A stretch of DNA of 64,000 bases from Bacteroidota bacterium (GTDB lineage Bacteria > Bacteroidota > Ignavibacteria > Tepidaquicellales > Tepidaquicellaceae): contig JAFDZP010000005.1 in the NCBI GenBank assembly GCA_018266835.1, forward strand, positions 610,712 to 674,711, read 5' to 3'. Each line of letters begins with the position of its first letter. Positions within the stretch are counted from its first letter, which is position 1. The notes beneath the pieces are model-generated. The model was not told where the DNA came from. It saw only the letters and a program-made list of their open reading frames with translations, and made no database searches. The position numbers were made by a program, and so were the translations under genes. Below, piece after piece: positions 28,770-37,362 of this stretch.

Positions 28770-29180
28770 TTAAGCTGTTGCTGCTTCTTTTTCAGCAGGA
28801 ACATCTTTTTTCTTTTTGTAATCTTCGATTGCCATTTTAATTGCATCTTCTGCAAGCACAGAACAGTGAATCTTTACAGGAGGAAGATTTAACTCTTCAA
28901 CAATCTGTGTATTCTTTATATTGTAAGCTTCGTCAAGTGTTTTACCTTTAAGCCATTCTGTTGCAAGTGATGATGATGCAATTGCGCTTCCGCATCCGTA
29001 TGTTTTGAATTTTGCATCTTCAACAATTCCCTGCTCGTTAACTTTGATCTGTAATTTCATAACGTCACCGCACTCAGGGGCTCCGACTAATCCGGTTCCT
29101 ACTGAAGGGTCGTTCTTATCAAAGCTTCCTACGTTTCTCGGGTTGCTGTAATGGTCAACTACTTTATCTGAATAAGCCAT
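28770..29180 (-). CDS. iscU: Fe-S cluster scaffold protein IscU
   Basis: 136-residue scaffold. Ligand cysteines lie in PECGDVMKL, YGCGSAIASSS and HCSVLAEDA, and the HscA-recognition motif LPPVK is intact. It ends with a Lys/Glu/Ala-rich tail. Situated between iscS and iscA as in classical ISC operons. Confidence 0.95.
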   Translation of the reverse strand: MAYSDKVVDHYSNPRNVGSFDKNDPSVGTGLVGAPECGDVMKLQIKVNEQGIVEDAKFKTYGCGSAIASSSLATEWLKGKTLDEAYNIKNTQIVEELNLPPVKIHCSVLAEDAIKMAIEDYKKKKDVPAEKEAATA

Positions 29181-29239
29181 TTTTTTAAATCTCCTAATTT
29201 AGTATTACTATTATTTTAAAATTTTATTTTTGTTAAAAA

Positions 29240-30454
29240 TTAATGCGCTGCCCACTGAACTGATTTTAAATCAATTCCTTCTTTGAACATTTCCCATAAC
29301 GGTGAAAGCTCTCTTAAGTGATTGACTGTTTCTATTGTCTGCTCAATTGCAAAATCAACTTCTTCCTCAGTCGTAAATCTTCCAAGACCGTATCTGATAG
29401 ATGAGTGAGCAAGCTCGTCGCCTCTTCCCAAGGCTTTTAACACATAAGACGGTTCAAGAGTTGCCGATGTGCAGGCGCTTCCTGAAGATACTGCTAAATC
29501 TTTTATACCCATCATTAAGCCTTCTCCTTCAACGTATTCAAAGCTTACGTTTACATTGTGCGGAAGTCTTTGTGTAGGATGTCCGTTAAGATAGCTGTAT
29601 TCAACTCTCTCTAAGAAAGTGTTGATCATTTTATCTCTTAAGTATGTTAAACGTTTTGATTCTGATTCCATTTCCTGATTGCAAATCTCACATGCTTTTC
29701 CGAAACCGACAATACCCGGAACGTTCAATGTTCCGCTTCTCATTCCTCTTTCATGTCCGCCGCCGTGCATTTGTTCGGAGAGTTTTACTCTCGGGCTTTT
29801 CTTTCTTACATATAATGCGCCGACACCTTTAGGTCCGTACATTTTATGAGCGGTGAAGCTCATTAAGTCAATATTCATTGCATTTACATCAACAGGAATT
29901 TTTCCAACACCCTGTGTAGCATCTGTGTGAAATATTACACCTTTCTCTCTGCAGATCTTTCCGATTTCAGCAACAGGCTGAATCGTTCCGATCTCATTGT
30001 TAGCCATCATTATAGAAACTAAAATTGTTGTATCTTTAATTGCATTTCTTAAAGCATCAAGGTCAACCATTCCGAATTCATCAACGCTTAAGTATGTAAC
30101 TTCTTTTCCGTGTCTTTCAAGATATTTGCATGTATCGATAATTGCTTTATGTTCGGTAGGAAGAGTAATTATATGATTTCCTTTTGATGCATACATTTCA
30201 GCAATACCCATTAAGGCAAGGTTGTCTGATTCAGTTGCGCCGCTTGTGAAAACTATTTCTTTTGTTGTAGCGCCGATAAGGTCGGCAATTTGTTTTCTTG
30301 CGTTCTCAACTGCTTCTTCAGCTTCCCATCCGTATTGATGGCTTCTGCTTGCAGCATTACCATAAACTTTTGTGAAGTAAGGCATCATCGCTTCTAAAAC
30401 TCTGGGATCCATCGGAGTAGTAGCATTGTGGTCCATGTAAATCGGGAAATTCAT
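29240..30454 (-). CDS. iscS: cysteine desulfurase IscS
   Basis: PLP enzyme that removes sulfur from cysteine for cluster assembly and thiolation. The 404-residue protein shows [17 protein letters not shown], the PLP lysine in [17 protein letters not shown] and the catalytic cysteine in [27 protein letters not shown] precedes the ATG. Confidence 0.95.
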   Translation of the reverse strand: MNFPIYMDHNATTPMDPRVLEAMMPYFTKVYGNAASRSHQYGWEAEEAVENARKQIADLIGATTKEIVFTSGATESDNLALMGIAEMYASKGNHIITLPTEHKAIIDTCKYLERHGKEVTYLSVDEFGMVDLDALRNAIKDTTILVSIMMANNEIGTIQPVAEIGKICREKGVIFHTDATQGVGKIPVDVNAMNIDLMSFTAHKMYGPKGVGALYVRKKSPRVKLSEQMHGGGHERGMRSGTLNVPGIVGFGKACEICNQEMESESKRLTYLRDKMINTFLERVEYSYLNGHPTQRLPHNVNVSFEYVEGEGLMMGIKDLAVSSGSACTSATLEPSYVLKALGRGDELAHSSIRYGLGRFTTEEEVDFAIEQTIETVNHLRELSPLWEMFKEGIDLKSVQWAAH

Positions 30455-30504
30455 TTAAATTTTCTCCTGTTGTTTTTTATTTTATTAAAATCTTTATCCG
30501 TATT

Positions 30505-30909
30505 TTATACGAAATCTAAAATTGTTTTTCTTTTGAACAGTTCTTCAATTTCTTTCTGCATTTGAGAGACCGGTTCTTTAATAGTGCAGTTATCGTTTAA
30601 ATTGCATTTGCCGTTTTCATTATGATTACACTGGCATTCTGTAAGCCCAACATCGCCATCAATTGCATTCATTAAAAAATGAATATCAATCTCTTCAGGT
30701 TTTTTATTCAGCTGATAGCCGCCTTTAGTTCCCTGAATTGACGTCAGCACGTTATCGCGTTTAAGTTTCTGAAGAATTTTTGAAAGCAGTTCATAAGGAA
30801 TTTTGTACTTTTCGGATATCTCCTTAGCAGTTACAATTCCGTTATCTGCAGCAGCAAAATGCTTCAGAGCCATCAAGGCATATTCCATCTTTTTCGAAAG
30901 TTTTATCAC
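30505..30909 (-). CDS. iscR: Rrf2-family regulator IscR
   Basis: 134-residue winged-helix regulator. KKMEYALMALKHFA and TSIQGTKGGYQL form the DNA-binding domain. Four cysteines in the TECQCNHNENGKCNLNDNC stretch (about residues 93-111) provide ligands for a [2Fe-2S] cluster. The start is GTG at 30907-30909; the next in-frame Met would remove part of the first helix. It heads the isc operon, and an IscR-like site lies 38 bp upstream. Confidence 0.9.
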   Translation of the reverse strand: MIKLSKKMEYALMALKHFAAADNGIVTAKEISEKYKIPYELLSKILQKLKRDNVLTSIQGTKGGYQLNKKPEEIDIHFLMNAIDGDVGLTECQCNHNENGKCNLNDNCTIKEPVSQMQKEIEELFKRKTILDFV

Positions 30910-30946
30910 TTATTCTTGGTCTTTTGCTTAGTCGTTTGTTATGTAG

Positions 30947-30959
30947 GACTAAATTAGTC
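30947..30959 (-). promoter_or_regulatory. candidate IscR type 1 binding site
   Basis: GACTAAATTAGTC on the plus strand (GACTAATTTAGTC on the minus strand) agrees at all 13 positions with the core GACTRWWWYAGTC of the E. coli type 1 IscR site. The outer flanks of the E. coli consensus do not match. It is centred about 44 bp upstream of the iscR start, where autoregulation is expected. Confidence 0.6.
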
Positions 30960-31195
30960 TTATTTAATGAGAAAAAAAAGGGAGAAAAATATTCATAAGT
31001 CTCACTTGTCATTTTTAAAAAATATTGCAGGACGTTTTGTCATACAATGTCTGACACTGTCTTAACATTAAAACAGTAAACACTAAAAACAGTTCAAATC
31101 TCAAACAAGTACTCTGAAATTATAATCTTGTTAACGGCATAACTTTTGTAAATCAATAACATGAAATTCAACCATAACTAAAAATAGATATAAAC

Positions 31196-31420
31196 ATGAA
31201 ACAACATTTAAGTCCTTTTGTTCAGAGTAAAGATTCTTTATGGCACTGGAAAAAAGAATGCGCAGATTATCCGACCGAGAAAAATGCAAAGGTATTAGTT
31301 ACAATTCACTTCCCTAACGAAATTGAACTCTGCCCTAAATGCAATGAGTTATATCATGCTGAAGCATCCAGTAAACGTATGACAATGGTTGTGAATGATC
31401 ACGGACTGTTCAAGTATTAA
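31196..31420 (+). CDS. small protein of unknown function with CxxC
   Basis: 74 residues with balanced amino-acid composition. It begins MKQHLSPFVQSKDSLWHWKKE and contains ELCPKCNELYHAEA, a single CxxC that could bind metal in a dimer. No homologue is recognised. Divergent from iscR across a 286-bp gap. A set of strong hairpins follows. Confidence 0.55.
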   Translation: MKQHLSPFVQSKDSLWHWKKECADYPTEKNAKVLVTIHFPNEIELCPKCNELYHAEASSKRMTMVVNDHGLFKY

Positions 31421-31480
31421 ACTTACCGTTCTTACTTCGCAAAAAAATCCCAATACAGTTTAATCATCGAGTGTGAATCA

Positions 31481-31589
31481 GGGGCGCCTCTCTTTCGCCG
31501 GAGGCGAAAGCTGTCCAAATAAAATCTTAAACAGAGTTTAAGATTTTATTTGCGCAGGACCCGGGCTATGCCCGGGTCAGAGGCGCCTC
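31481..31589. repeat. multi-hairpin element (closing stem with three internal stems)
   Basis: GGCGCCTC (31483-31490) pairs with GAGGCGCC (31580-31587) and encloses three perfect hairpins: an 8-bp stem (31492-31510), a 16-bp A/T-rich stem (31517-31551) and a 9-bp GC-rich stem (31558-31578). The two outer hairpins plus their share of the closing stem look like REP-type units in opposite orientation. It is non-coding. Confidence 0.75.
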
Positions 31590-31603
31590 CCCGAATGAAA
31601 ATA

Positions 31604-31637
31604 AAAAAGCCCCGAACAGTTTCTGTCCGGAGCTTTT
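31604..31637. terminator. bidirectional terminator between convergent genes
   Basis: AAAAGCCCCGAACAG and CTGTCCGGAGCTTTT form a 15-bp stem with two mismatches and a TTT loop, flanked by A- and T-runs. It lies between the 74-residue gene (plus) and the DUF6600-like lipoprotein gene (minus). Confidence 0.75.
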
Positions 31638-31692
31638 GATTTACCCTACTTCTTAGTACTTGTTAAACTTCCATATACAAAAATCCTGTTAC

Positions 31693-33162
31693 TTACTTAT
31701 TCTTTCCTTTTCCGTCACCTTTATCTTTGTCGTGATCTTTTCCGTGTTCTTTATCTTTTCCTTCGTTCTTTTTTTCTTTATCATGACCCTTGTCATTCTT
31801 TTCTTTCTTTGGTTTTTCTTTGTCCTGTTTTTCTTTATCGTGGTCTTTTTCCTTTATGGGTTTTTCTTTGTGCGGATTTCCTTTTTCTTCTTTATCTTTG
31901 TTTCCTTTATTTCCGTTCTTCATACTGCCGTCATCACCGAGCTTTTTATTCTTCTCCCCTTTTACTTCACCCTTGCTCTTATTTTCGTCATCATTCTTTT
32001 TGCCTTCGCTCTTCATCTCTTCATTCTTGTTTTCATTCTTCTGTGATTTTACTTCTTTGTACTCAATGTATTTCCCGGGTTTCACGAAAAATCCGCCTGC
32101 TGTCGGTTTGCCTTTATACTTAACAAACTGCGGAGCGAAAACTGAATATCCTGTAGATGTATACTTCACATCTTTAACATTTGAAACATATTGAATTTTT
32201 ACCGGCTCAAGAGGAAGATTAGTAATTCTTCTGATTACATTTATATCGGGACCGACATTATAAACTATGTTGTTTCTCACAACAACTCCGTCACTTCTTC
32301 TCATTTCCTTAATCATAATTTTATTCTTGTTCTCTTTGTACATATATTTATAAACTTCAGGCTCGGCAAAATATTTTTTTTCAACAATTATGTAATTGTT
32401 TTCAGAAATTACCGGAGCAGGAATAGTATTATTTACAAAATATGTAGAAGGCGGCAATGGTGCCCATGCAATGTTGTTATCATCTTCTTTCCAGTCAACC
32501 CATGCAGGAGAATACACTCTGCCCGGAAGCCATACCCAGCCTAATGTAGGCGAGTAATTCCATCTGCCGTAATGCGATGTTGTTTCTTCATATTCTGTAG
32601 GCGCTTTGAAATTCCATCCGGCATCACTGTTCACCCACTGACCGTTGGTAAACGGTACATAAGATGTTGCAGGAGCAACTGATAATCCTGTTCCTGTAGT
32701 TATTCCTACAGAAGGAGTTGTTCCACCCGTGCCTGCAGTAATGCCTGCATTTGTTCCGTCAGTTCCCGTATTAAGACCTAATGATAAATCTGCAGCAGGT
32801 TTCCATACAAAAAATGAATTGATACCTGCATCTGCAGCATAAACACTGTTTACTCCGAAGAAATCAGCAAAAGAAACTTTTCTTGGGGTGCCTTCAACTG
32901 AAGCAGTGCGTTTTACATCTATGCCTACATCATTACCTGTAACTTCAATCCACTCGCCATGCGGAGCTAACTGGTCATAAAATTCTTTGTAATCTACAGT
33001 GAACAAATCTTCATCTGATTCAACATAGTTTGTATTACTGATTTTTTCTGTTTCTGACTTATCAGAGTTATTACTCGTCTCCTGGTTGTTCTTAGAGCAA
33101 GAGGAAAGCACAGCGGTTAATACAAAAAGCATCAATAGTTTACTGAAATTTCTTTTAAACAT
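31693..33162 (-). CDS. DUF6600-like lipoprotein with Lys/Glu/Asp-rich tail
   Basis: 489 residues from the ATG at 33162, chosen because AAGGATAAAA precedes it and the protein then starts with a lipoprotein signal (lipobox LSSC). A longer frame to 33219 would overlap the upstream stop. The mature protein has YKEFYDQLAPHGEWIEV and later HYGRWNYSPTLGWVWLPGRV and WAPLPPSTYF, the pattern of DUF6600. The two parts are separated by a ~100-residue Gly/Thr-rich insert. The last ~110 residues are a repetitive Lys/Glu/Asp/His tail, probably disordered. Role unknown, likely envelope-associated. Confidence 0.72.
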   Translation of the reverse strand: MFKRNFSKLLMLFVLTAVLSSCSKNNQETSNNSDKSETEKISNTNYVESDEDLFTVDYKEFYDQLAPHGEWIEVTGNDVGIDVKRTASVEGTPRKVSFADFFGVNSVYAADAGINSFFVWKPAADLSLGLNTGTDGTNAGITAGTGGTTPSVGITTGTGLSVAPATSYVPFTNGQWVNSDAGWNFKAPTEYEETTSHYGRWNYSPTLGWVWLPGRVYSPAWVDWKEDDNNIAWAPLPPSTYFVNNTIPAPVISENNYIIVEKKYFAEPEVYKYMYKENKNKIMIKEMRRSDGVVVRNNIVYNVGPDINVIRRITNLPLEPVKIQYVSNVKDVKYTSTGYSVFAPQFVKYKGKPTAGGFFVKPGKYIEYKEVKSQKNENKNEEMKSEGKKNDDENKSKGEVKGEKNKKLGDDGSMKNGNKGNKDKEEKGNPHKEKPIKEKDHDKEKQDKEKPKKEKNDKGHDKEKKNEGKDKEHGKDHDKDKGDGKGKNK

Positions 33163-33218
33163 TTTTATCCTTTGAAATAAATTTTTAAATAGGAACAATT
33201 CCTTTTTAACACTCAGCA

Positions 33219-34076
33219 CTAATCTACTTTAACTATAACGTTAGTGGAAGGTTCCCCGAAGAATACTCCGCTTTTTACCATCTGACACTGTAAATTATAA
33301 TTACCATCATTTTCAGGAGCGGTAACTTTAAAACTGAAAGTTACTTCTGAGTTAGCGTAAACATCACTTGAAAGCTCTACGTTTGCAACTTCCCACGGAG
33401 CAACAACTGTGTTATCTCCGCCTTTTGTTGAGACTTTCAATTTAAACTCACCTGTTTTCCATGTTGTAGTACCGTTGTTTTTCATTATTACCACTACGTC
33501 GTAAGTCTGTTTTGCATCCATTTCAGCAGGAACTCTTTGTGAAAGGAATACAGCGCTGTTTTCAATTAAGTCTGAATCTTTTTTTACCGGTGTGTTTCCT
33601 GTAACATTAACAGGAACATTTGCTGAAGGCTCGCCGAAAAATGCATTGCCTTCTGCCATCTGCCATTGAAGATTATAGTCTCCTTCAATCATAGGAGCTG
33701 TTAATGAAAAATTGAATACAACATCTTCACCGGGATTTACATTTGAGTTCACATCAACACTGTTGACTGCCCATGTTCTATCCAATGATTCTGTTACATT
33801 CATTAGTCTTAAAGCATAGCTTCCTTTCTGCCAAACTTTAGAGCCTGAATTTTTCATTGTAACCGATACTCCGTAAACATTTCCGGGTATCATTTGTCCC
33901 GGTGTTGACTGGGATAAATACCTTGCGTTGTTATCAATTGGCCTTACATAAACTTTAGCGTTTATTGTTCCATCTGCTTTTTCCTGAGCCTGTATATCGA
34001 AAGTAACTGCAAAAAAAGTTGATATGAACATTAACACCAATACTGCGATTGATTTTACTGATCTGATTGTTAGCAT
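33219..34076 (-). CDS. exported protein with two Nbr1-FW-like Ig domains
   Basis: 285 residues with a signal peptide (ends near FDIQAQ). Two ~110-residue repeats follow, each with a VTMKNSGSKVWQKGSYAL-type or VIMKNNGTTTWKTGEFKL-type segment, an aromatic W...V.V...V motif, and closing GDYNLQWQM or GNYNLQCQM plus FFGEPS. This is the pattern of the Ig-like domain first named in human NBR1, often found in bacterial secreted proteins. It probably acts in adhesion or scaffolding. It lies upstream of the DUF6600-like gene on the same strand. Confidence 0.75.
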   Translation of the reverse strand: MLTIRSVKSIAVLVLMFISTFFAVTFDIQAQEKADGTINAKVYVRPIDNNARYLSQSTPGQMIPGNVYGVSVTMKNSGSKVWQKGSYALRLMNVTESLDRTWAVNSVDVNSNVNPGEDVVFNFSLTAPMIEGDYNLQWQMAEGNAFFGEPSANVPVNVTGNTPVKKDSDLIENSAVFLSQRVPAEMDAKQTYDVVVIMKNNGTTTWKTGEFKLKVSTKGGDNTVVAPWEVANVELSSDVYANSEVTFSFKVTAPENDGNYNLQCQMVKSGVFFGEPSTNVIVKVD

Positions 34077-34144
34077 TTTGTCTTAAATTTAATTCAACGT
34101 TATAAAATTATAAAATTGATTCGTTACTTTTTAAATCTGATTTG

Positions 34145-34900
34145 TTAATACTCTGTTTCAACGTGCTTGCCTTTATTCTTTATCTTAATAATTCCGACGA
34201 ATTCCAAAGCCAGCATTATATAATAAAGCGGATCAATTTCGTACCACTTCACACCGAAGTTAGCGCTTGAGGGAAATTTATGATGGTTATTGTGATAATC
34301 TTCTCCCAGCATTAAAAAATCAACCGGTAAAAAATTCCTCGAAGTGTTTTTCATTTCAAAATTTTTATGTCCGTATTTATGCGCGCACCAGTTCACAATC
34401 GCGCCGTGAACAGGTCCCATAAACACATGTATCGGAATCAAAAAATAAAGCCACCAATATGGAGCAAACATTACATAGACACTTGTGTACAAACAGAAGA
34501 ACATTAACCTGTTTGTTAACGTTTGCCCCCATATATCGAGTGAATGCCATTGCGGAAGATTTTTTGTAAACCGCTCTTCAACATCGAATTTATAATCCAT
34601 GATATCTGCATAAACCAGTTTTGTATGCCACATCATTTTAAAGAAGTTCGGGTAAATTTTCGGGGAGTGAGGATCTTTAGGCGTATCTGCATATGCATGA
34701 TGCATTCTGTGCATTACTGCGTAAGCGCGGGGACTAAGATATGAAGAACCTTGTGTTACATATGCGAACAAATAAAAAAACCTTTCCCAGAATCTGTTCA
34801 TGGTAAACGCTCCGTGCGAGGCATATCTATGCTGCAAAAAGGACTGTGAGAATAAAGAGAGATACCAATGCGATATAAAAAATATTATGATAATTGTCAT
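34145..34900 (-). CDS. fatty acid desaturase (acyl-CoA delta-9 desaturase-like)
   Basis: 251-residue membrane di-iron enzyme. Histidine boxes: HRYASH near residue 24, HRMHHAYADTPKDPHSP near residue 64 and EDYHNNHH near residue 205, plus NWCAHKYGHK. This box set matches the stearoyl-CoA desaturase-like group. It probably introduces double bonds in membrane lipids. Confidence 0.88.
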   Translation of the reverse strand: MTIIIIFFISHWYLSLFSQSFLQHRYASHGAFTMNRFWERFFYLFAYVTQGSSYLSPRAYAVMHRMHHAYADTPKDPHSPKIYPNFFKMMWHTKLVYADIMDYKFDVEERFTKNLPQWHSLDIWGQTLTNRLMFFCLYTSVYVMFAPYWWLYFLIPIHVFMGPVHGAIVNWCAHKYGHKNFEMKNTSRNFLPVDFLMLGEDYHNNHHKFPSSANFGVKWYEIDPLYYIMLALEFVGIIKIKNKGKHVETEY

Positions 34901-35154
34901 ATGTTAATATACCCGCTAAACTCTGTTCAATCAATTAGGCAAAGGATTGAAAAAGGAACTACTCCATTTGGATTACAAAAAAACAATTTAAACATAGGTT
35001 AATGCGGAAACTTATCTTCCGATTTGTATATACTAACTTTAAATAATTTTATATGACTTTTTAAACATTATCAATATTTATAATTTTAGTAATAAGATAT
35101 CTGGGCTATATTTTTAAGGGCGGTAAACGATTTATTATAACTTAACACTTCACC

Positions 35155-35463
35155 ATGCAATTTCTAAAAAAACTTTTCGGACCAAAAGCAGATTTTAAAG
35201 AACTCTTCTCAAACGGTGCCACAATCGTAGACGTAAGAACAAAAAGCGAATATCATAGCGGCAACATTAAAGGTTCATTAAATATTCCACTCGACTTGCT
35301 TCCAAACAGTCTTTCAAAAATTAGGAGAGATAAACCTGTAATAACCTGCTGTGCATCAGGAATGCGCAGCGCTTCTGCTAAAAGAATCTTAAAGGCAAAC
35401 GGCTATGAAGAAGTTCACAATGGCGGCGGCTGGACAAGTCTTCTGATAAAAATCAGAGGTTAA
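35155..35463 (+). CDS. rhodanese-like sulfurtransferase
   Basis: 102-residue single rhodanese domain: IVDVRTKSEYHSGNIKGSLNIP, then the active loop CCASGMRS, whose second cysteine is the expected persulfide carrier. No signal peptide. Function could be sulfide or thiol metabolism. Confidence 0.88.
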   Translation: MQFLKKLFGPKADFKELFSNGATIVDVRTKSEYHSGNIKGSLNIPLDLLPNSLSKIRRDKPVITCCASGMRSASAKRILKANGYEEVHNGGGWTSLLIKIRG

Positions 35464-35590
35464 AAACTAATACCAAATATAGTTTCTATGAAGTTCTTTC
35501 ATTAAAAGTGGAAGAACTTTTTTTTTACTCTTCATTATTTTTACACACCTATAAATTTTGTAAAATTCCCTCAAAATCCCACAAAATTAA

Positions 35591-35604
35591 TTGGCACAGC
35601 AATT
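35591..35604 (+). promoter_or_regulatory. possible sigma-54 promoter upstream of a small gene
   Basis: TTGGCACAGCAATTGA matches the -24 element TTGGCAC perfectly. At the right spacing it has TTGA instead of the TTGC of the -12 element. Transcription would start near 35617. An 8-bp inverted repeat CATCGGAT/ATCCGATG (35621-35628, 35653-35660) lies in the leader before the ATG at 35707. Confidence 0.35.
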
Positions 35605-35706
35605 GAATGTATAGCACGTACATCGGATGAATAATTAACCGATAAGTCTAAAATCCGATGATAAACTAAACATTTTAACCCAAAAAACTAAATTTTTTAC
35701 TAAACC

Positions 35707-35859
35707 ATGAATAAGCTGACTGCCACAAAGAGTTTGCAGACTACAAAAGAACAGGAGATGACTCTGATGCTTTTGATGTCTTACAACAAAATGAAACTTT
35801 ATAACGAAAATTTCTCGAATCTTCCTCAGGCAACAAAGGAAAAGGATATGAAGAATTAA
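35707..35859 (+). CDS. 50-residue protein of unknown function
   Basis: A short frame encodes MNKLTATKSLQTTKEQEMTL, then a Met/Leu-rich centre and the end ATKEKDMKN. It is flanked by a leader with an inverted repeat and a candidate promoter, and by a strong terminator 19 bp after the stop. That self-contained layout makes a real small gene likely. It has no recognised domain, signal peptide or membrane helix. Confidence 0.5.
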   Translation: MNKLTATKSLQTTKEQEMTLMLLMSYNKMKLYNENFSNLPQATKEKDMKN

Positions 35860-35876
35860 TTATTAACCCAAAACAA

Positions 35877-35922
35877 AAAAAAGCCTTTCTGTATATATTT
35901 TTATATGGAAAGGCTTTTTTTA
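35877..35922 (+). terminator. intrinsic terminator after the 50-residue gene
   Basis: AAGCCTTTC (35881-35889) pairs with GAAAGGCTT (35908-35916), extended by flanking A/T pairs, and is followed by a T-run. Confidence 0.85.
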
Positions 35923-36032
35923 TAAGAATAAATTGAATAGTAATTCCCTTTCCAAACAGTAATGCAAATGCAAATCGATTTTACTATATTTATTAAATAA
36001 TTCTAAATACAATTAAAATTAAATCTTAACTG

Positions 36033-37256
36033 ATGAAATTTTTTTACACTTTTCTGATATTTATTACAATTAATTTATCAGCAAAAGCTCAATGGATTGC
36101 TCAGCAAAGCGGAACTGAAAATAGTTTATCATCAGTATTTTTTGTAAATGAAAATACCGGATTTTCAGTAGGTTTAAATGTAATTCTAAAAACCACGAAC
36201 GGAGGAAATAACTGGGTAAAATCTGATGTTACGGGATACTGGAATTCAGTCTCATTCGGGAATTCAACCACAGGCTATATATGCGGCTTTAGCGGACGAA
36301 TACTTAAAACAACCGATACAGGTGCTAACTGGTTCAGCATAAATTCCGGTTCAACTAAAAATTTCACTTCTATAAATTTCATAAATTCTCAAACAGGATA
36401 CGTTACAGGCTGGTTCAAAACTTTCTTATCAACAACTGACGGCGGCTTAAGCTTCACAAACCACTTTACCAATGAAGCATCGTTTATGTTTCAGAAAACA
36501 TTTTTTTTAAATGATAAATTATTCCTGATCGGAAGCGAAGGCGCTTACTTCAAATCTACAAACTCCGGGACCGGTTTTGATTCAATTTCTATCTCCATGC
36601 CGAACTCATTACTTGCCATGCAGTTCTTCCCTAATGGAACAGGTCTTATTTTCGGATGCTGCGGTATTTACTTCAGGTCTTCAGATTTTGGAAACAGCTG
36701 GTCAATGGATACGGTATATTTAACCGAAGGCTGGGCTTTGTATGACTGCAGTTTTGTAAATGAATCCACCGGATGGACTGTTGGTGAAAGCGGCAGTATT
36801 TTAAGAACCAATAATGGCGGATTAAGCTGGGACTCATTAGGCAGCGGAACAGTTAACGCTTTAAAATCTGTAAAGTTTGTAAATCAGAATACAGGTTGGA
36901 CAGTTGGAGCGGAAGGAACTATTTTAAAAACTACTAATGGTGGCGGACAAGGATTCCCTATTGGTATTAATTCAAACACAACCGAAATTGCTTCAAAGTT
37001 CAGGCTCTCACAAAATTATCCTAATCCCTTCAACCCGGTAACTACGATAAAATATGATTTGCCTTTTTCAAATAATGTTACATTAAAAATTTACGGCCTC
37101 CTTGGTAATGAAATTGAAACACTGGTTAATGAAAAACAAAACGCCGGAAGGTACTCTGTAAACTTTAATGCTTCTTCCCTGCCAAGCGGAGTTTATTATT
37201 ATAAATTAACTACTGACAAATTTTCCGAAACGAAAAAAATGCTGCTGGTAAAGTAA
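36033..37256 (+). CDS. YCF48/BNR-repeat exported protein with T9SS sorting domain
   Basis: 407 residues. The signal peptide ends near LSAKAQ. Residues ~20-310 contain repeated units of the type VFFVNENTGFSVG...ILKTTNGGNNW, the YCF48/BNR-like beta-propeller repeat. From about residue 325 comes a type A T9SS sorting domain with NYPNPFNPVTTIKYDLP and the end KKMLLVK. It should be exported by the Sec and type IX systems to the cell surface. A terminator shared with the convergent gene follows. Confidence 0.88.
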   Translation: MKFFYTFLIFITINLSAKAQWIAQQSGTENSLSSVFFVNENTGFSVGLNVILKTTNGGNNWVKSDVTGYWNSVSFGNSTTGYICGFSGRILKTTDTGANWFSINSGSTKNFTSINFINSQTGYVTGWFKTFLSTTDGGLSFTNHFTNEASFMFQKTFFLNDKLFLIGSEGAYFKSTNSGTGFDSISISMPNSLLAMQFFPNGTGLIFGCCGIYFRSSDFGNSWSMDTVYLTEGWALYDCSFVNESTGWTVGESGSILRTNNGGLSWDSLGSGTVNALKSVKFVNQNTGWTVGAEGTILKTTNGGGQGFPIGINSNTTEIASKFRLSQNYPNPFNPVTTIKYDLPFSNNVTLKIYGLLGNEIETLVNEKQNAGRYSVNFNASSLPSGVYYYKLTTDKFSETKKMLLVK

Positions 37257-37300
37257 AAGATTAGAACGAATCTTCTTATGCTGTAAAGCTTTCAATATAG

Positions 37301-37340
37301 AAAAGCCCGATAAATAATTTACTTACCGGGCTTACGTTTT
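37301..37340. terminator. bidirectional terminator between two T9SS cargo genes
   Basis: AAGCCCGATAA (37303-37313) pairs with TTACCGGGCTT (37323-37333) with one mismatch. Near-identical hairpins follow the 55.8-kb T9SS gene and the T9SS remnant at 49.5 kb. Confidence 0.8.
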
Positions 37341-37362
37341 ATGCAACTTATTGTTTCCGGTA

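Noticed and set aside
31660..32194. Overlapping Phe/Ser-rich plus-strand frames over the lipoprotein tail
   Set aside because: Antisense shadows of the Lys/Glu/Asp-rich low-complexity coding sequence.
33163..33219. 19-codon N-terminal extension of the DUF6600-like gene
   Set aside because: It would hide the signal peptide, and the inner ATG has AAGGA at proper distance.
34903..35004. 33-codon plus-strand frame next to the desaturase start
   Set aside because: No ribosome binding site or protein-like pattern; lies in promoter space of the divergent gene.
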